Assembly (NCBI GenBank): GCA_002416125.1 | Contig: DIBU01000020.1 | Coordinates: forward strand, 78,788 to 138,328 | Direction of reading: 5' to 3' | Source of the DNA: Halieaceae bacterium UBA5044 | GTDB taxonomy: Bacteria; Pseudomonadota; Gammaproteobacteria; Pseudomonadales; Halieaceae | DNA: 59,541 bases | In this document: positions 51,830-59,374 of the stretch, one piece after another | Numbering within the stretch: the stretch's first letter is position 1 | Layout of the letters: every line of letters begins with the position of its first letter | Translations under genes and position numbers: made by a program | Notes under the pieces: model-generated | Told to the model about the DNA's origin: nothing | Database searches by the model: none | What the model saw: the letters and a program-made list of their open reading frames with translations, nothing else

Positions 51830-52249
51830 TCAAAGTGGTCTCACCACCGCCAGAACGATGATTGCGAAAAGAAACAACACGGGAATTTCGTTGAAGAACC
51901 GGTAAAACACGTGGCCGTGTCGGTTGCTGTCGGCGTTCGCCTCGCGCACATAGCGGCCGCATTGCAGGTGGTACAGGACCAGGCCGACGACCCCCGCCAG
52001 CTTCACCCACAGCCACACGCTGGTCAGGTAGTAGCCCGGGTTGCTGACGATCAGTGCCAGTCCGAAGGCAATGGTCAGGAACATGAACGGGGTGACAAAG
52101 CGGTACAGCTTGCGCGCCATGACGGCCAGCTGCGCGCGTGTCGCGGCATTCTGGCTGGCGGCAAAGTACACCAGAATGCGCGGCAGGTAGAACAGGCCGG
52201 CAAACCAGCACACCATGAAAATCAGATGAAACGCTTTTAGCCAGAGCAT
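51830..52249 (-). CDS. hemJ: Protoporphyrinogen IX oxidase HemJ (UPF0093)
   Basis: 139 aa, four membrane helices. Family hallmarks: MLWLKAFHLIFMVCWFAGLF with the conserved His8, YLPRILVYF, and VWLWVKLAGVVGLVLYHLQ with the conserved Lys; C-terminal FNEIPVLFLFAIIVLAVV. HemJ is the oxygen-independent-cofactor type protoporphyrinogen oxidase found where hemG and hemY are absent. The hemL/hemB neighbourhood supports the call. Divergent from argC; 97 nt before hemL. Confidence 0.92.
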   Translation of the reverse strand: MLWLKAFHLIFMVCWFAGLFYLPRILVYFAASQNAATRAQLAVMARKLYRFVTPFMFLTIAFGLALIVSNPGYYLTSVWLWVKLAGVVGLVLYHLQCGRYVREANADSNRHGHVFYRFFNEIPVLFLFAIIVLAVVRPL

Positions 52250-52320
52250 GCAGGTGCAATCCGTCGGTCGCTGTGGGGTGACGGGCGAATATTAACAGTT
52301 ATCTGCACTGAATTTGCTCT

Positions 52321-52326
52321 TATACT
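52321..52326 (+). promoter_or_regulatory. Candidate -10 box of argC
   Basis: TATACT 91 nt upstream of the argC start, in AT-rich sequence. A start near 52333 would place the 15-bp repeat array inside the leader RNA. -35 is weak. Confidence 0.4.
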
Positions 52327-52339
52327 ACGATGTTCGCGG

Positions 52340-52384
52340 GCGGCCTGCGATCAGGCGGCCTGCGTTCAGGCGGCCTGTGCTCAG
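52340..52384. repeat. Three 15-bp tandem repeats in the argC leader
   Basis: Units 52340-52354, 52355-52369, 52370-52384 of consensus GCGGCCTGCGWTCAG, with one or two changes. They lie between the candidate promoter and the argC ribosome site. No arginine-repressor-like AT-rich box is seen in them. Confidence 0.8.
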
Positions 52385-52416
52385 GCAGATGTTGTGTTGT
52401 GGTCTTGGGAGGGTGA

Positions 52417-53448
52417 ATGATCAGGGCAGGTATTGTGGGCGGCACGGGTTACACCGGGGTCGAGTTGTTGCGGCTTTTGGCGTCTCATGCAGATGTCGAG
52501 GTGGTCGCGATCACCTCCCGTGCCGAGGCGGGGCGTCGGGTGGATGAGCTCTACCCCAACCTGCGCGGTATCTATGACCTCGCGTTCGAAGAGCCGGACG
52601 TGGCCTTGCTGGCGGGTTGCGATGTCGTGTTCTTTGCCACACCCCATAACGTAGCGATGCATATGGTGCCGGACCTGCTCGCCGCGGGTACGCGCATTAT
52701 CGACTTGTCGGCGGATTACCGGATTCGCGATGCCGAACTCTGGTCACGCTGGTATGGCGAGCCACACGCCAGCCCCGAACTGCTGGCGCAAGCCGTGTAT
52801 GGCCTGCCCGAATTGCACAGGGAAAAGATTCGCGACGCACAGCTGCTGGCCTGCCCGGGCTGTTACCCCACGGCGATCCAGCTGGGCTGGTTGCCGCTGC
52901 TGGCGGCGAGCAAGGTCGACCCCGGAAGCCTGATTGCCAGTGCCGCCTCGGGCGCCAGCGGCGCAGGACGCCAGGCAAAAGTCGATAACCTGCTGAGCGA
53001 AGTGGCGGGTAGCTTCAAAGCCTATGGTGTAGGCGGCCACCGCCACCTGCCGGAGATCGAGCAGGGTCTGACGGAGGTTGCGGCGGGCCCGGTGTCGGTC
53101 ACTTTCGTGCCGCACCTGCTGCCCATGGTCCGCGGTATACACGCGACCCTCTTCGCGCGGCTGCGGGAGCCCGCCGCCGATCTGCAGGCCCTGTTTGAAG
53201 CGTACTATGCTACGGAGCCCTTCGTCGACGTGTTGCCGCCGGGCGTGTTCCCGCAAACGCGCACCGTGAAGGGAGCCAACCGCTGTCAGCTCGCCGTCAG
53301 CGTGCCCCAGGGCCGCGACACCGTGGTGGTGATGTCGACTATCGACAATCTGGTGAAGGGTGCGTCCGGGCAGGCACTGCAGTGCATGAATATCATGTTC
53401 GGACTGCAGGAAACCCGTGGCCTTGAGCAGGTAGGTCTGTTGCCTTGA
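52417..53448 (+). CDS. argC: N-acetyl-gamma-glutamyl-phosphate reductase ArgC
   Basis: NADPH-dependent third step of arginine synthesis. 343 aa: IVGGTGYTGVELLRLLASHA nucleotide-binding start, DLSADYRIRD, catalytic Cys in LLACPGCYPTAIQLGWLPLL, SAASGASGAGRQ, GHRHLPEIEQ. ATG at 52417 with GGGAGGGTG. Followed after 7 nt by the DUF6776 gene. Confidence 0.97.
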   Translation: MIRAGIVGGTGYTGVELLRLLASHADVEVVAITSRAEAGRRVDELYPNLRGIYDLAFEEPDVALLAGCDVVFFATPHNVAMHMVPDLLAAGTRIIDLSADYRIRDAELWSRWYGEPHASPELLAQAVYGLPELHREKIRDAQLLACPGCYPTAIQLGWLPLLAASKVDPGSLIASAASGASGAGRQAKVDNLLSEVAGSFKAYGVGGHRHLPEIEQGLTEVAAGPVSVTFVPHLLPMVRGIHATLFARLREPAADLQALFEAYYATEPFVDVLPPGVFPQTRTVKGANRCQLAVSVPQGRDTVVVMSTIDNLVKGASGQALQCMNIMFGLQETRGLEQVGLLP

Positions 53449-53455
53449 GGCGCCT

Positions 53456-54208
53456 GTGAGCAGCGGCGCGGAGCGCTACCGCACAGTTGTACGGCGCTAC
53501 CATGTCCGGCACCATCAGTTCGTGGTGCTGGGGTTGGCGCTCGCAGCATCCCTGGTGCTTCTCGTGGGCTTTCTGCTGGGCCGCCAGGCGGCGTTCAGCG
53601 GTTCCGGTATCGACCCTGTAAAATACCGCGAGCAGGGCAGGGCAATGCGCGCTGCGCTGGCGGAAAACGCCGAGTTGAATCGGCAGGTGGGTGTACTGGC
53701 TGCGCGACACGAGGTGGACCGCGCTGCGCTGGAGCTGGTGCGTCAGGAACTGGCTGAGCAAAAGGAACTGATTGCCGGGCTGGAAGAGGGTGTGCGTTTT
53801 TACCGCAGCCTGATGACGCCGGGGGAAATCGCCCAGGGGTTCAGCTTGCGTGCCATAGAGCTGGTGCCGCGCGACGAGCCCGGGCGCTACGGATTTCGCA
53901 TTGTGGCGCAGCAGGAGGCGCGCAAGCACAGCACCCTGCAGGGCGAGTTGTATGCCGAGATTACCGGCCAGGAAGCGGGCAAGGTTCGAAGCTACCCGCT
54001 GTTTGAGCTGAGTCCCGATATCGAGCATCGCCAGCTACCCTTGCGGTTCCGCTATTTTCAGTCGATCGAAGGTGACCTGGTGTTGCCGGAGGGCTTCGAG
54101 CCCCAGGCCATCAGCGTTGTGGCAACGGTCAAGGCTCCGCGCAACGCGGAAGTGCGCGAGCAGTACCCGTGGCAGGTTCAGGAGAGATTTACGCATGTTG
54201 GGAAATAA
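53456..54208 (+). CDS. DUF6776-type membrane coiled-coil protein
   Basis: 250 aa from a GTG start. Basic N-terminus (RYRTVVRRYHVRHHQ), one membrane helix at about 22-42 (FVVLGLALAASLVLLVGFLL), a coiled coil at about 60-118 (REQGRAMRAALAENAELNRQ; LVRQELAEQKELIAGLEEGV) and a beta-rich periplasmic domain (YGFRIVAQQEARKHSTLQGE; RSYPLFELSPDIEHRQLPLR). The layout resembles MreC/PilO-like scaffold partners. Function unknown. Overlaps the bactofilin gene by 14 nt. Confidence 0.8.
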   Translation: MSSGAERYRTVVRRYHVRHHQFVVLGLALAASLVLLVGFLLGRQAAFSGSGIDPVKYREQGRAMRAALAENAELNRQVGVLAARHEVDRAALELVRQELAEQKELIAGLEEGVRFYRSLMTPGEIAQGFSLRAIELVPRDEPGRYGFRIVAQQEARKHSTLQGELYAEITGQEAGKVRSYPLFELSPDIEHRQLPLRFRYFQSIEGDLVLPEGFEPQAISVVATVKAPRNAEVREQYPWQVQERFTHVGK

Positions 54209-54629
54209 GCGCGGCACATCGGCGGTCGCTGGAGGCACAACCCTGATCTCACGTGAGACGCGGATCATCGGTAACGTGCACTTCAGCGGCAACCTGGAAA
54301 TCGAGGGTGAAGTGGTCGGGGACGTTCTTGCCGCCCCGGGGAGCGACGCCATGGTACGCCTGGTCGAAGCCGGCTCCATCCAGGGCGAGATCCACGCGCC
54401 CAGGGTGATGATCAATGGCTCGGTGGAGGGCGCGGTGCATGCCACGAGCCACCTGGAGCTGGCGCCGAGAGCCAGGGTCGCGGGGGATGTCCACTACCAC
54501 ATCATCGAAATGGCTGCCGGAGCCGAGGTAAACGGTCGCCTGTTGCACTGTATGGAGACGGCGGCGGATCCGGATGACGCCGGCCAAAACCCTGCCGCGT
54601 TGCAGGCGCCTGCGGCTAAAGTTGACTAA
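54195..54629 (+). CDS. Bactofilin (polymer-forming cytoskeletal protein)
   Basis: 144 aa. Bactofilin beta-helix: TLISRETRIIGNVHFSGNLE, IEGEVVGDVLA, GSIQGEIHAPRVMINGSVEG, VHATSHLELAPRARVAGDVH. Polar tails flank the core. Bactofilins form membrane-bound filaments that localise cell-wall enzymes. ATG at 54195 with AGGAGAG, inside the 3' end of the DUF6776 gene, so the two are translationally coupled. An M23 peptidase, the usual bactofilin partner class, lies 2 kb away. Confidence 0.9.
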   Translation: MLGNKRGTSAVAGGTTLISRETRIIGNVHFSGNLEIEGEVVGDVLAAPGSDAMVRLVEAGSIQGEIHAPRVMINGSVEGAVHATSHLELAPRARVAGDVHYHIIEMAAGAEVNGRLLHCMETAADPDDAGQNPAALQAPAAKVD

Positions 54630-54650
54630 AATAGTCGGGCTTACCATAAT
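54622..54650 (+). promoter_or_regulatory. Sigma-70 promoter of erpA
   Basis: -35 TTGACT (54622-54627), 17-bp spacer, -10 CATAAT (54645-54650). The -35 overlaps the bactofilin stop codon. A 13-bp dyad GACTA-AAA-TAGTC (54624-54636) lies across the -35 and spacer and could be an operator. No IscR site is evident. Confidence 0.65.
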
Positions 54651-54698
54651 GGTGCGCTGCAAACCATTGCGGGGAAACGCGATGCCCCGGAGAAAGAT

Positions 54699-55052
54699 AT
54701 GTCGGTAGCCGAAGCATTCAATCCCGCCGGGATCAACCTGACCGCCCGCGCCGTCAACAAGGTGCGAGAGCTGGTGGAAGAAGAGGAAAACCCCTCTCTC
54801 AAGCTGCGCGTCTACATCACGGGCGGCGGCTGCTCGGGCTTTCAATACGGTTTTACCTTCGAGGACTCCAGTGCGGAGGACGACACCGTGATTGAGCGGG
54901 AGGGCGTATCTGTCCTGGTGGACCCCATGAGCTTTCAGTATCTCGTCGGGTCGGAGGTGGACTACACGGAAGGTCTCGAGGGCGCTCGCTTTGTGATCAA
55001 CAACCCCAATGCCACGACCACCTGCGGCTGCGGGGCGTCGTTCTCTATCTAG
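54699..55052 (+). CDS. erpA: A-type iron-sulfur carrier ErpA
   Basis: Delivers Fe-S clusters to target enzymes including the isoprenoid enzymes IspG/IspH. 117 aa with the three cluster cysteines: C45 in TGGGCSGFQYGFTF, C109 and C111 in TTTCGCGASFSI. ATG at 54699 with CCGGAG upstream. Convergent with anmK. Confidence 0.96.
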   Translation: MSVAEAFNPAGINLTARAVNKVRELVEEEENPSLKLRVYITGGGCSGFQYGFTFEDSSAEDDTVIEREGVSVLVDPMSFQYLVGSEVDYTEGLEGARFVINNPNATTTCGCGASFSI

Positions 55053-56205
55053 CTGAAAGCGGGGCTGTGCCGGCACCGGGGCGTGCAGCCCCCGGGTAGA
55101 TGCCACCCAGCACTCGAGCACCCGCTGCGCCGGTCACCTCGGCGGCGCTGCCGTTCAGGTTGTTCAGCGTTCTCCATGCCAACCAGGCAAAAGCAGCACC
55201 CTCCACCCATTCCGGTGCCAGGCCCAGTTCTGCGGTGCTGGTGAGTCGCGCCGGCGCCAGTCGGTGGTAGAGGCGGCGCATCAGGTCGGTATTGTAGGCG
55301 CCGCCGCCGCAGACGTAGACCTCGTCCACGGGCAAGGCGCCTCCAAGAATGCTGTCGGCGATGCATTGCGCTGTGAATTCGGCGAGTGTCGCCTGCACAT
55401 CCTGTGGGTTCAGGAATGGCAGCCCGGCAAGGCAGCTGGCGAGCCAGCTCAGGTGGAAAGCCTCCTTGCCGGTACTGCGCGCGCCCTGCTGCGCCAGAAA
55501 CGGGTGCTGTTGCATGCGCGCCAGCAGCGGCCGGTCGACGGCGCCTTCCGCCGCCCAGGCGCCATCACGATCGTAGCGATCCCCCCGGTGGCGGTGCACC
55601 CACTGATCCAGCAGCGTGTTTCCGGGCCCGGTGTCAAAACCGCTGAGCAGCGCGTCCCCGGCCAGCAGGCTGACGTTGGCGATACCGCCGATATTGACCA
55701 CAGCGCGGTTGACGCCGGCTCTGGCAAACGCTGCCGCGTGGAAGGCAGGTGCCAGTGGAGCACCTTCTCCGCCGGCGGCGACATCCCGGCGCCGAAAATC
55801 GGCCACGGTGGTGATGCCGGTGCGCTCTGCAATCGTGTTGGGGTCGCCAATCTGCAGCGTGTAGGCGGTAGCATTGCCGCCCGAGGGAGGGCGGTGGCGG
55901 ATCGTCTGGCCGTGGCTGCCAATCACGAACACATCCGACGCTGCTACACCGGCATGGTCCAGCAGTGCCGTGCAGGCATCGGCAAACAGCTCACCCAGCT
56001 GGCGGTCCAGTATGCCCATGCGCTCAACTTCATTGTCACCCGGCTGGCTGATGTCGGCGATGGCCTGGCGCAGATCGGGGGGAATGGGGTGTTCCAGCGT
56101 GGCCTGCAGTGCGTGGCCGTGGTGCGAGATGTGGGCGAGGACCGCATCGATGCTGTCGATGCTGGTCCCGGACATGAGCCCTATACAGAGTGCGTCGCCG
56201 GCCAC
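55045..56205 (-). CDS. anmK: Anhydro-N-acetylmuramic acid kinase AnmK
   Basis: Converts 1,6-anhydroMurNAc to MurNAc-6-P in peptidoglycan recycling. 386 aa from a GTG directly after the M23 peptidase stop. ASKHA-type motifs LCIGLMSGTSIDSIDAVLAH, VIGSHGQTIRHRPPSG, VNIGGIANVSLLAG, GFDTGPGNTLLDQW, and VYVCGGGAYNTDLMRRLYHR. It usually reads GTSxDGID; here Ser replaces the Gly after Asp. Its 3' end overlaps erpA's by 8 nt on the other strand. Confidence 0.94.
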   Translation of the reverse strand: MAGDALCIGLMSGTSIDSIDAVLAHISHHGHALQATLEHPIPPDLRQAIADISQPGDNEVERMGILDRQLGELFADACTALLDHAGVAASDVFVIGSHGQTIRHRPPSGGNATAYTLQIGDPNTIAERTGITTVADFRRRDVAAGGEGAPLAPAFHAAAFARAGVNRAVVNIGGIANVSLLAGDALLSGFDTGPGNTLLDQWVHRHRGDRYDRDGAWAAEGAVDRPLLARMQQHPFLAQQGARSTGKEAFHLSWLASCLAGLPFLNPQDVQATLAEFTAQCIADSILGGALPVDEVYVCGGGAYNTDLMRRLYHRLAPARLTSTAELGLAPEWVEGAAFAWLAWRTLNNLNGSAAEVTGAAGARVLGGIYPGAARPGAGTAPLSAR

Positions 56206-56206
56206 C

Positions 56207-57640
56207 TCAGGGCGCGGGTGAGGCGCTGCGGTCGTTACTGCGCATGGCGAGACGCCGGTCTTCCTGCAAGCCCGCCAGCTGCTGGGAGGAATCCGCGATG
56301 GCGCTGCGGAAGGCCGGCAGTTCTGCCGCTGCCAGTGTTTTCGCCTTCGGTAGTTCACGGTGCACTTTGCGTGGATCCCGGTGCTGGCCGTCGATCAGGA
56401 ACTCGTAGTGAAGGTGTGGCCCGGTGGCTGCCCCGGTGGACCCCACGGAACCGATCACCTGCCCCTGTGTTACGCGTTGACCCTGCTTCACCTTGCGTTG
56501 GTGGAGGTGCAGGTAGCGCGTGACGTAGCGGTCGCCGTGCTGCAGGAACAGGTAGTTCCCGTTGGCCCGTGTAAAGCCGGATTTAATGACTTTGCCATCA
56601 CCTGCCGCATACACCGGCGTGCCCGTTGGTGCAGCATAGTCGGTGCCGCGGTGGGGGCGCGTGGTCTTGTAGATCGGGTGCAGACGGCGCGGATTGAAGT
56701 TGGAGCTGATGCGGGTGAAATCGACAGGTGCGAGCAGGAAGGCCTTGCGCATGCTGACGCCGTCTTCGTTGTAGTAGGCTACGTGGCCATCCCTGTCCTC
56801 AAACCGGAACGCGTTGTAGGTCTTTCCCCGATTGGTGAAGGAGGCAGCGAGAATGGCCCCGTCCTGGTATTTTTCGCCGTCGAGCAGCACTTCTTCATAG
56901 ATGACGTGGAAGGTGTCACCCTTGCGCGGGTCCTGTACAAAATCGATGACACCGCCGAAGATATTGGCGAGCTCGATAATCAGGCCGCTGGAGAGGCCGG
57001 CGTCCTGACCGGCCATGAATAGCGAGGACGTAATTTCCGCGCTTACCCAGGTTTCCTGTATGTCGGTCTGGCGGATTTCCCGCGCGGTCTCATAGCCGGC
57101 CGCGCCCCGTTGGTAGGTAACCGACTCCAGCGGGGAGATGACATGGCGCACTGCCTGCAGGCCACCGTCTTCCGCCGTCAGGAACGCAATGGTCTGCCCC
57201 GGGTAAATGCGGGACAGTGCCTTGCCCTCCGGTGCTTCATTGACCACCTGGTGTACGTCCGACGAATTGAAACCCGCGCGTTTGAAAATGAGAGAGAGGT
57301 TGTCGCCGCGGCGCACCGTCTCTTCATGCCATTCAGGCTGCGCCGGTGCAGCGGCGAGTACCGGTTCCGGCTCGGGAGTCGCCTCTGCCTCAGCGGAGGG
57401 CTGCGGTGCCGGGACACTGCCCACGACGATGGGCTTGAGGATGTCGGCTTCCAGGGTCAGCTCGATGTCGTTGCGGTCCTCACGGTTCGCCGCCACATCA
57501 CCCGATGGCGTGAAGATGGTGGTAGCCGCCACCAGTGCCGACAGGACGCCTACCGCAATCAGGTGTTTCCGATGCGATGCCTGTTTCTCTGGCGGGCGCA
57601 CTGTGGCCCCCCGAACGTTTCCCGATTTATGCATAAACAT
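56207..57640 (-). CDS. M23-family peptidoglycan endopeptidase with LysM-type domain (MepM-like)
   Basis: 477 aa. N-terminal membrane segment (HLIAVGVLSALVAATTIFTP), Pro/Glu/Ala linker, LysM/OapA-like region (ETVRRGDNLSLIFKRAGFN; IYPGQTIAFL), then lysostaphin-type Zn peptidase: H and D in RPHRGTDYAAPTGTPVYAAG and HLH in GAATGPHLHYEFLIDG. Cleaves cross-links to allow wall growth. ATG at 57640 is chosen (57634 is an alternative). Same strand and almost adjacent to anmK, whose substrate comes from wall turnover. Confidence 0.93.
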   Translation of the reverse strand: MFMHKSGNVRGATVRPPEKQASHRKHLIAVGVLSALVAATTIFTPSGDVAANREDRNDIELTLEADILKPIVVGSVPAPQPSAEAEATPEPEPVLAAAPAQPEWHEETVRRGDNLSLIFKRAGFNSSDVHQVVNEAPEGKALSRIYPGQTIAFLTAEDGGLQAVRHVISPLESVTYQRGAAGYETAREIRQTDIQETWVSAEITSSLFMAGQDAGLSSGLIIELANIFGGVIDFVQDPRKGDTFHVIYEEVLLDGEKYQDGAILAASFTNRGKTYNAFRFEDRDGHVAYYNEDGVSMRKAFLLAPVDFTRISSNFNPRRLHPIYKTTRPHRGTDYAAPTGTPVYAAGDGKVIKSGFTRANGNYLFLQHGDRYVTRYLHLHQRKVKQGQRVTQGQVIGSVGSTGAATGPHLHYEFLIDGQHRDPRKVHRELPKAKTLAAAELPAFRSAIADSSQQLAGLQEDRRLAMRSNDRSASPAP

Positions 57641-57666
57641 TATGAGCTGTGCTTTGTAGGCCTTTG

Positions 57667-57696
57667 AGTATATAAAAGAATTTTGGCGGCTGACAG
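57667..57696 (-). promoter_or_regulatory. Promoter of the M23 peptidase-anmK unit
   Basis: Minus strand -35 CTGTCA (57691-57696), 18-bp spacer, -10 TATACT (57667-57672), inside an AT-rich stretch; 5' leader about 20 nt. Confidence 0.5.
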
Positions 57697-57792
57697 GGGG
57701 GCGAGGCACTTAACGTCTTGCTTTTTGAGAACCTTATTGTATGGTTTGCGCCCCTTTTAATGCCTTCTTCTACTATAGCCAGGAGTTGCCAG

Positions 57793-59097
57793 ATGAGCAG
57801 TGCCCTGTTGACCGACCTGCGTGCCCGCGGCCTGATCTTTCAGGCGGCCGGTGAAGAGCAGCTGCCCGAGTGGCTGGACGGCGGTGTGCGCACCCTGTAT
57901 TGCGGCTTCGATCCGACGGCGGACAGCCTGCATATCGGGTCCCTGGTGCCGCTGTTGATGTTGCGTCGCTTCCAGTTGGCGGGGCATCGTCCGCTGGCGC
58001 TGGTCGGCGGCGCTACCGGCCTGATTGGCGACCCGTCCTTCAAGGCTCAGGAGCGACAGTTGAACACGCCTGAAGTGATTGCGGGTTGGGTCGACAAGAT
58101 TCGCCAGCAGGTCTCCCGATTTGTCGACTTTGATGCTGGAGAGGCGTCTGCCATCGTGGTCAATAACCTTGACTGGACGCGGGATATGGATGTGCTGACC
58201 TTCCTGCGCGATGTGGGCAAGCACTTCTCCGTCAACGCCATGATCCAGAAAGAGTCAGTCAAGCAGCGCATCGAGCGTGAGGGCAGCGGCATCAGCTTCA
58301 CGGAGTTCACCTACATGATTCTGCAGTCCTACGACTTCGCGGAATTGAGTAAACGCTATGGATGCGGCCTGCAGATTGGCGGCTCGGACCAGTGGGGGAA
58401 TATCACAGGCGGCATCGATCTTGCCCGTCGCATGTATGGCAATCAGGTATACGGCCTTACCATGCCCCTGATTACCAAGGCTGACGGCACCAAGTTCGGC
58501 AAGACCGAGTCTGGTACGGTTTGGCTGGACCCGGTGCGCACCTCGCCCTATGCCTTTTACCAGTTCTGGCTGAACACGGCCGATGTCGATGTCTATCGCT
58601 TCCTGAAATACTTTACTTTCCTGCCGGTTGCAGAGATCGACGTGCTGGAGCGGGCGGATGAGCAGCGCCAGGGGCGCCCGGAGGCGCAGTCGGTGCTGGC
58701 GCGGGAAGTCACCCGGCTGGTGCATGGTAATGAGGGGCTGGTCGCTGCGCAGCGCATTACCGAGGCGTTGTTCAGTGACAATCTCTCGACCCTGTCGGCG
58801 GCTGACTTCGAGCAGCTGCGTCTCGATGGCCTGCCGGCGTCCGAGCTTCCGGAGGCCGCATCGATGCCTGCCACGCTGACACAGTTGCTTACCGAGGCGG
58901 GAATGGCGCCCTCTGGCAAACAGGTGAAGGATGCCCTGGCGCGCAACGCGGTACTCTGCAACGGCAGGCCGCTGGGTTGGGGCGATAACGAGCAGCCGGC
59001 GGCGGTCCTGACGCCGGATAATGCACTCCATGGGCGGTATTTCGTGGTCCGTCTGGGGAAAAAGAAATACCACCTGTTCTACGGCAAGGCAGCCTGA
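57793..59097 (+). CDS. tyrS: Tyrosyl-tRNA synthetase
   Basis: 434 aa class I synthetase. HIGH variant in CGFDPTADSLHIGSLVPLLM, QIGGSDQWGNITGGIDLARR, KMSKS-type loop KADGTKFGKTESGTVWLD, and a C-terminal S4-like RNA-binding domain (LLTEAGMAPSGKQVKDALAR). ATG at 57793 with AGGAG 8 nt upstream; the upstream in-frame reading from 57718 is leader. The tyrS-16S rRNA adjacency matches the order I recall for Pseudomonas. Confidence 0.97.
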   Translation: MSSALLTDLRARGLIFQAAGEEQLPEWLDGGVRTLYCGFDPTADSLHIGSLVPLLMLRRFQLAGHRPLALVGGATGLIGDPSFKAQERQLNTPEVIAGWVDKIRQQVSRFVDFDAGEASAIVVNNLDWTRDMDVLTFLRDVGKHFSVNAMIQKESVKQRIEREGSGISFTEFTYMILQSYDFAELSKRYGCGLQIGGSDQWGNITGGIDLARRMYGNQVYGLTMPLITKADGTKFGKTESGTVWLDPVRTSPYAFYQFWLNTADVDVYRFLKYFTFLPVAEIDVLERADEQRQGRPEAQSVLAREVTRLVHGNEGLVAAQRITEALFSDNLSTLSAADFEQLRLDGLPASELPEAASMPATLTQLLTEAGMAPSGKQVKDALARNAVLCNGRPLGWGDNEQPAAVLTPDNALHGRYFVVRLGKKKYHLFYGKAA

Positions 59098-59104
59098 CAG
59101 TGCG

Positions 59105-59141
59105 GCCCCCGGCGGCGCCGTCGGGGGCAGCGCCGGGCGCT
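59105..59141 (+). terminator. Two GC-rich hairpins after tyrS, probable terminator region
   Basis: First stem-loop 59105-59128 (GCCCCCG...CGGGGGC, one mismatch over 12 bp), second 59129-59141 (AGCGCC-G-GGCGCT). A T-run (59161-59166) follows only after about 20 nt, so this is not a classic intrinsic terminator, but it would separate tyrS from the strong rRNA promoters. Confidence 0.45.
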
Positions 59142-59176
59142 GGAGTAAATTCACCAACTATTTTTTACCGCAGGTC

Positions 59177-59205
59177 TTGCGCGCTGCAGGAGCGCTGCGT
59201 ATAGT
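59177..59205 (+). promoter_or_regulatory. rRNA operon promoter P1
   Basis: -35 TTGCGC (59177-59182), 17-bp spacer, -10 TATAGT (59200-59205), T-rich UP-like stretch upstream and a GC-rich discriminator downstream (TCGCCTCCC), as expected for a stringently controlled stable-RNA promoter. Confidence 0.6.
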
Positions 59206-59250
59206 TCGCCTCCCTTCGCAGTGGCCCTGACGCGCTGCAGCGGAGAGACG

Positions 59251-59290
59251 CTTATATCCCCAGATCTTTCAACTGGTTAGGGGGTATAAG
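59251..59290. other. 11-bp inverted repeat between rRNA promoters P1 and P2
   Basis: Arms CTTATATCCCC (59251-59261) and GGGGGTATAAG (59280-59290), one mismatch, 18-nt loop containing AGATCT. In P1 transcripts it can fold into a stable stem-loop; on DNA it could be an operator. Confidence 0.5.
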
Positions 59291-59317
59291 TGAGATGAAG
59301 TCTGGGCATACGCAGTA

Positions 59318-59367
59318 CGCAAAAATTTGCGAAAAGCTGTTGCCAACAAGGCGCTCATCGGTATAAT
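59318..59367 (+). promoter_or_regulatory. rRNA operon promoter P2 with UP element
   Basis: -35 TTGCCA (59340-59345), 16-bp spacer, -10 TATAAT (59362-59367). Directly upstream is the A/T-rich palindrome CGCAAA-AA-TTTGCG (59318-59331), a good UP-element or Fis-site candidate. Discriminator ACGCGTCCCC is GC-rich. Expected start near 59375. Confidence 0.75.
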
Positions 59368-59374
59368 ACGCGTC

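Noticed and set aside
57718..57792. Extended TyrS N-terminus from a TTG at 57718
   Set aside because: TyrS homology starts at MSSALLTDLRARG, and the ATG at 57793 has a strong AGGAG; the upstream DNA is AT-rich leader.
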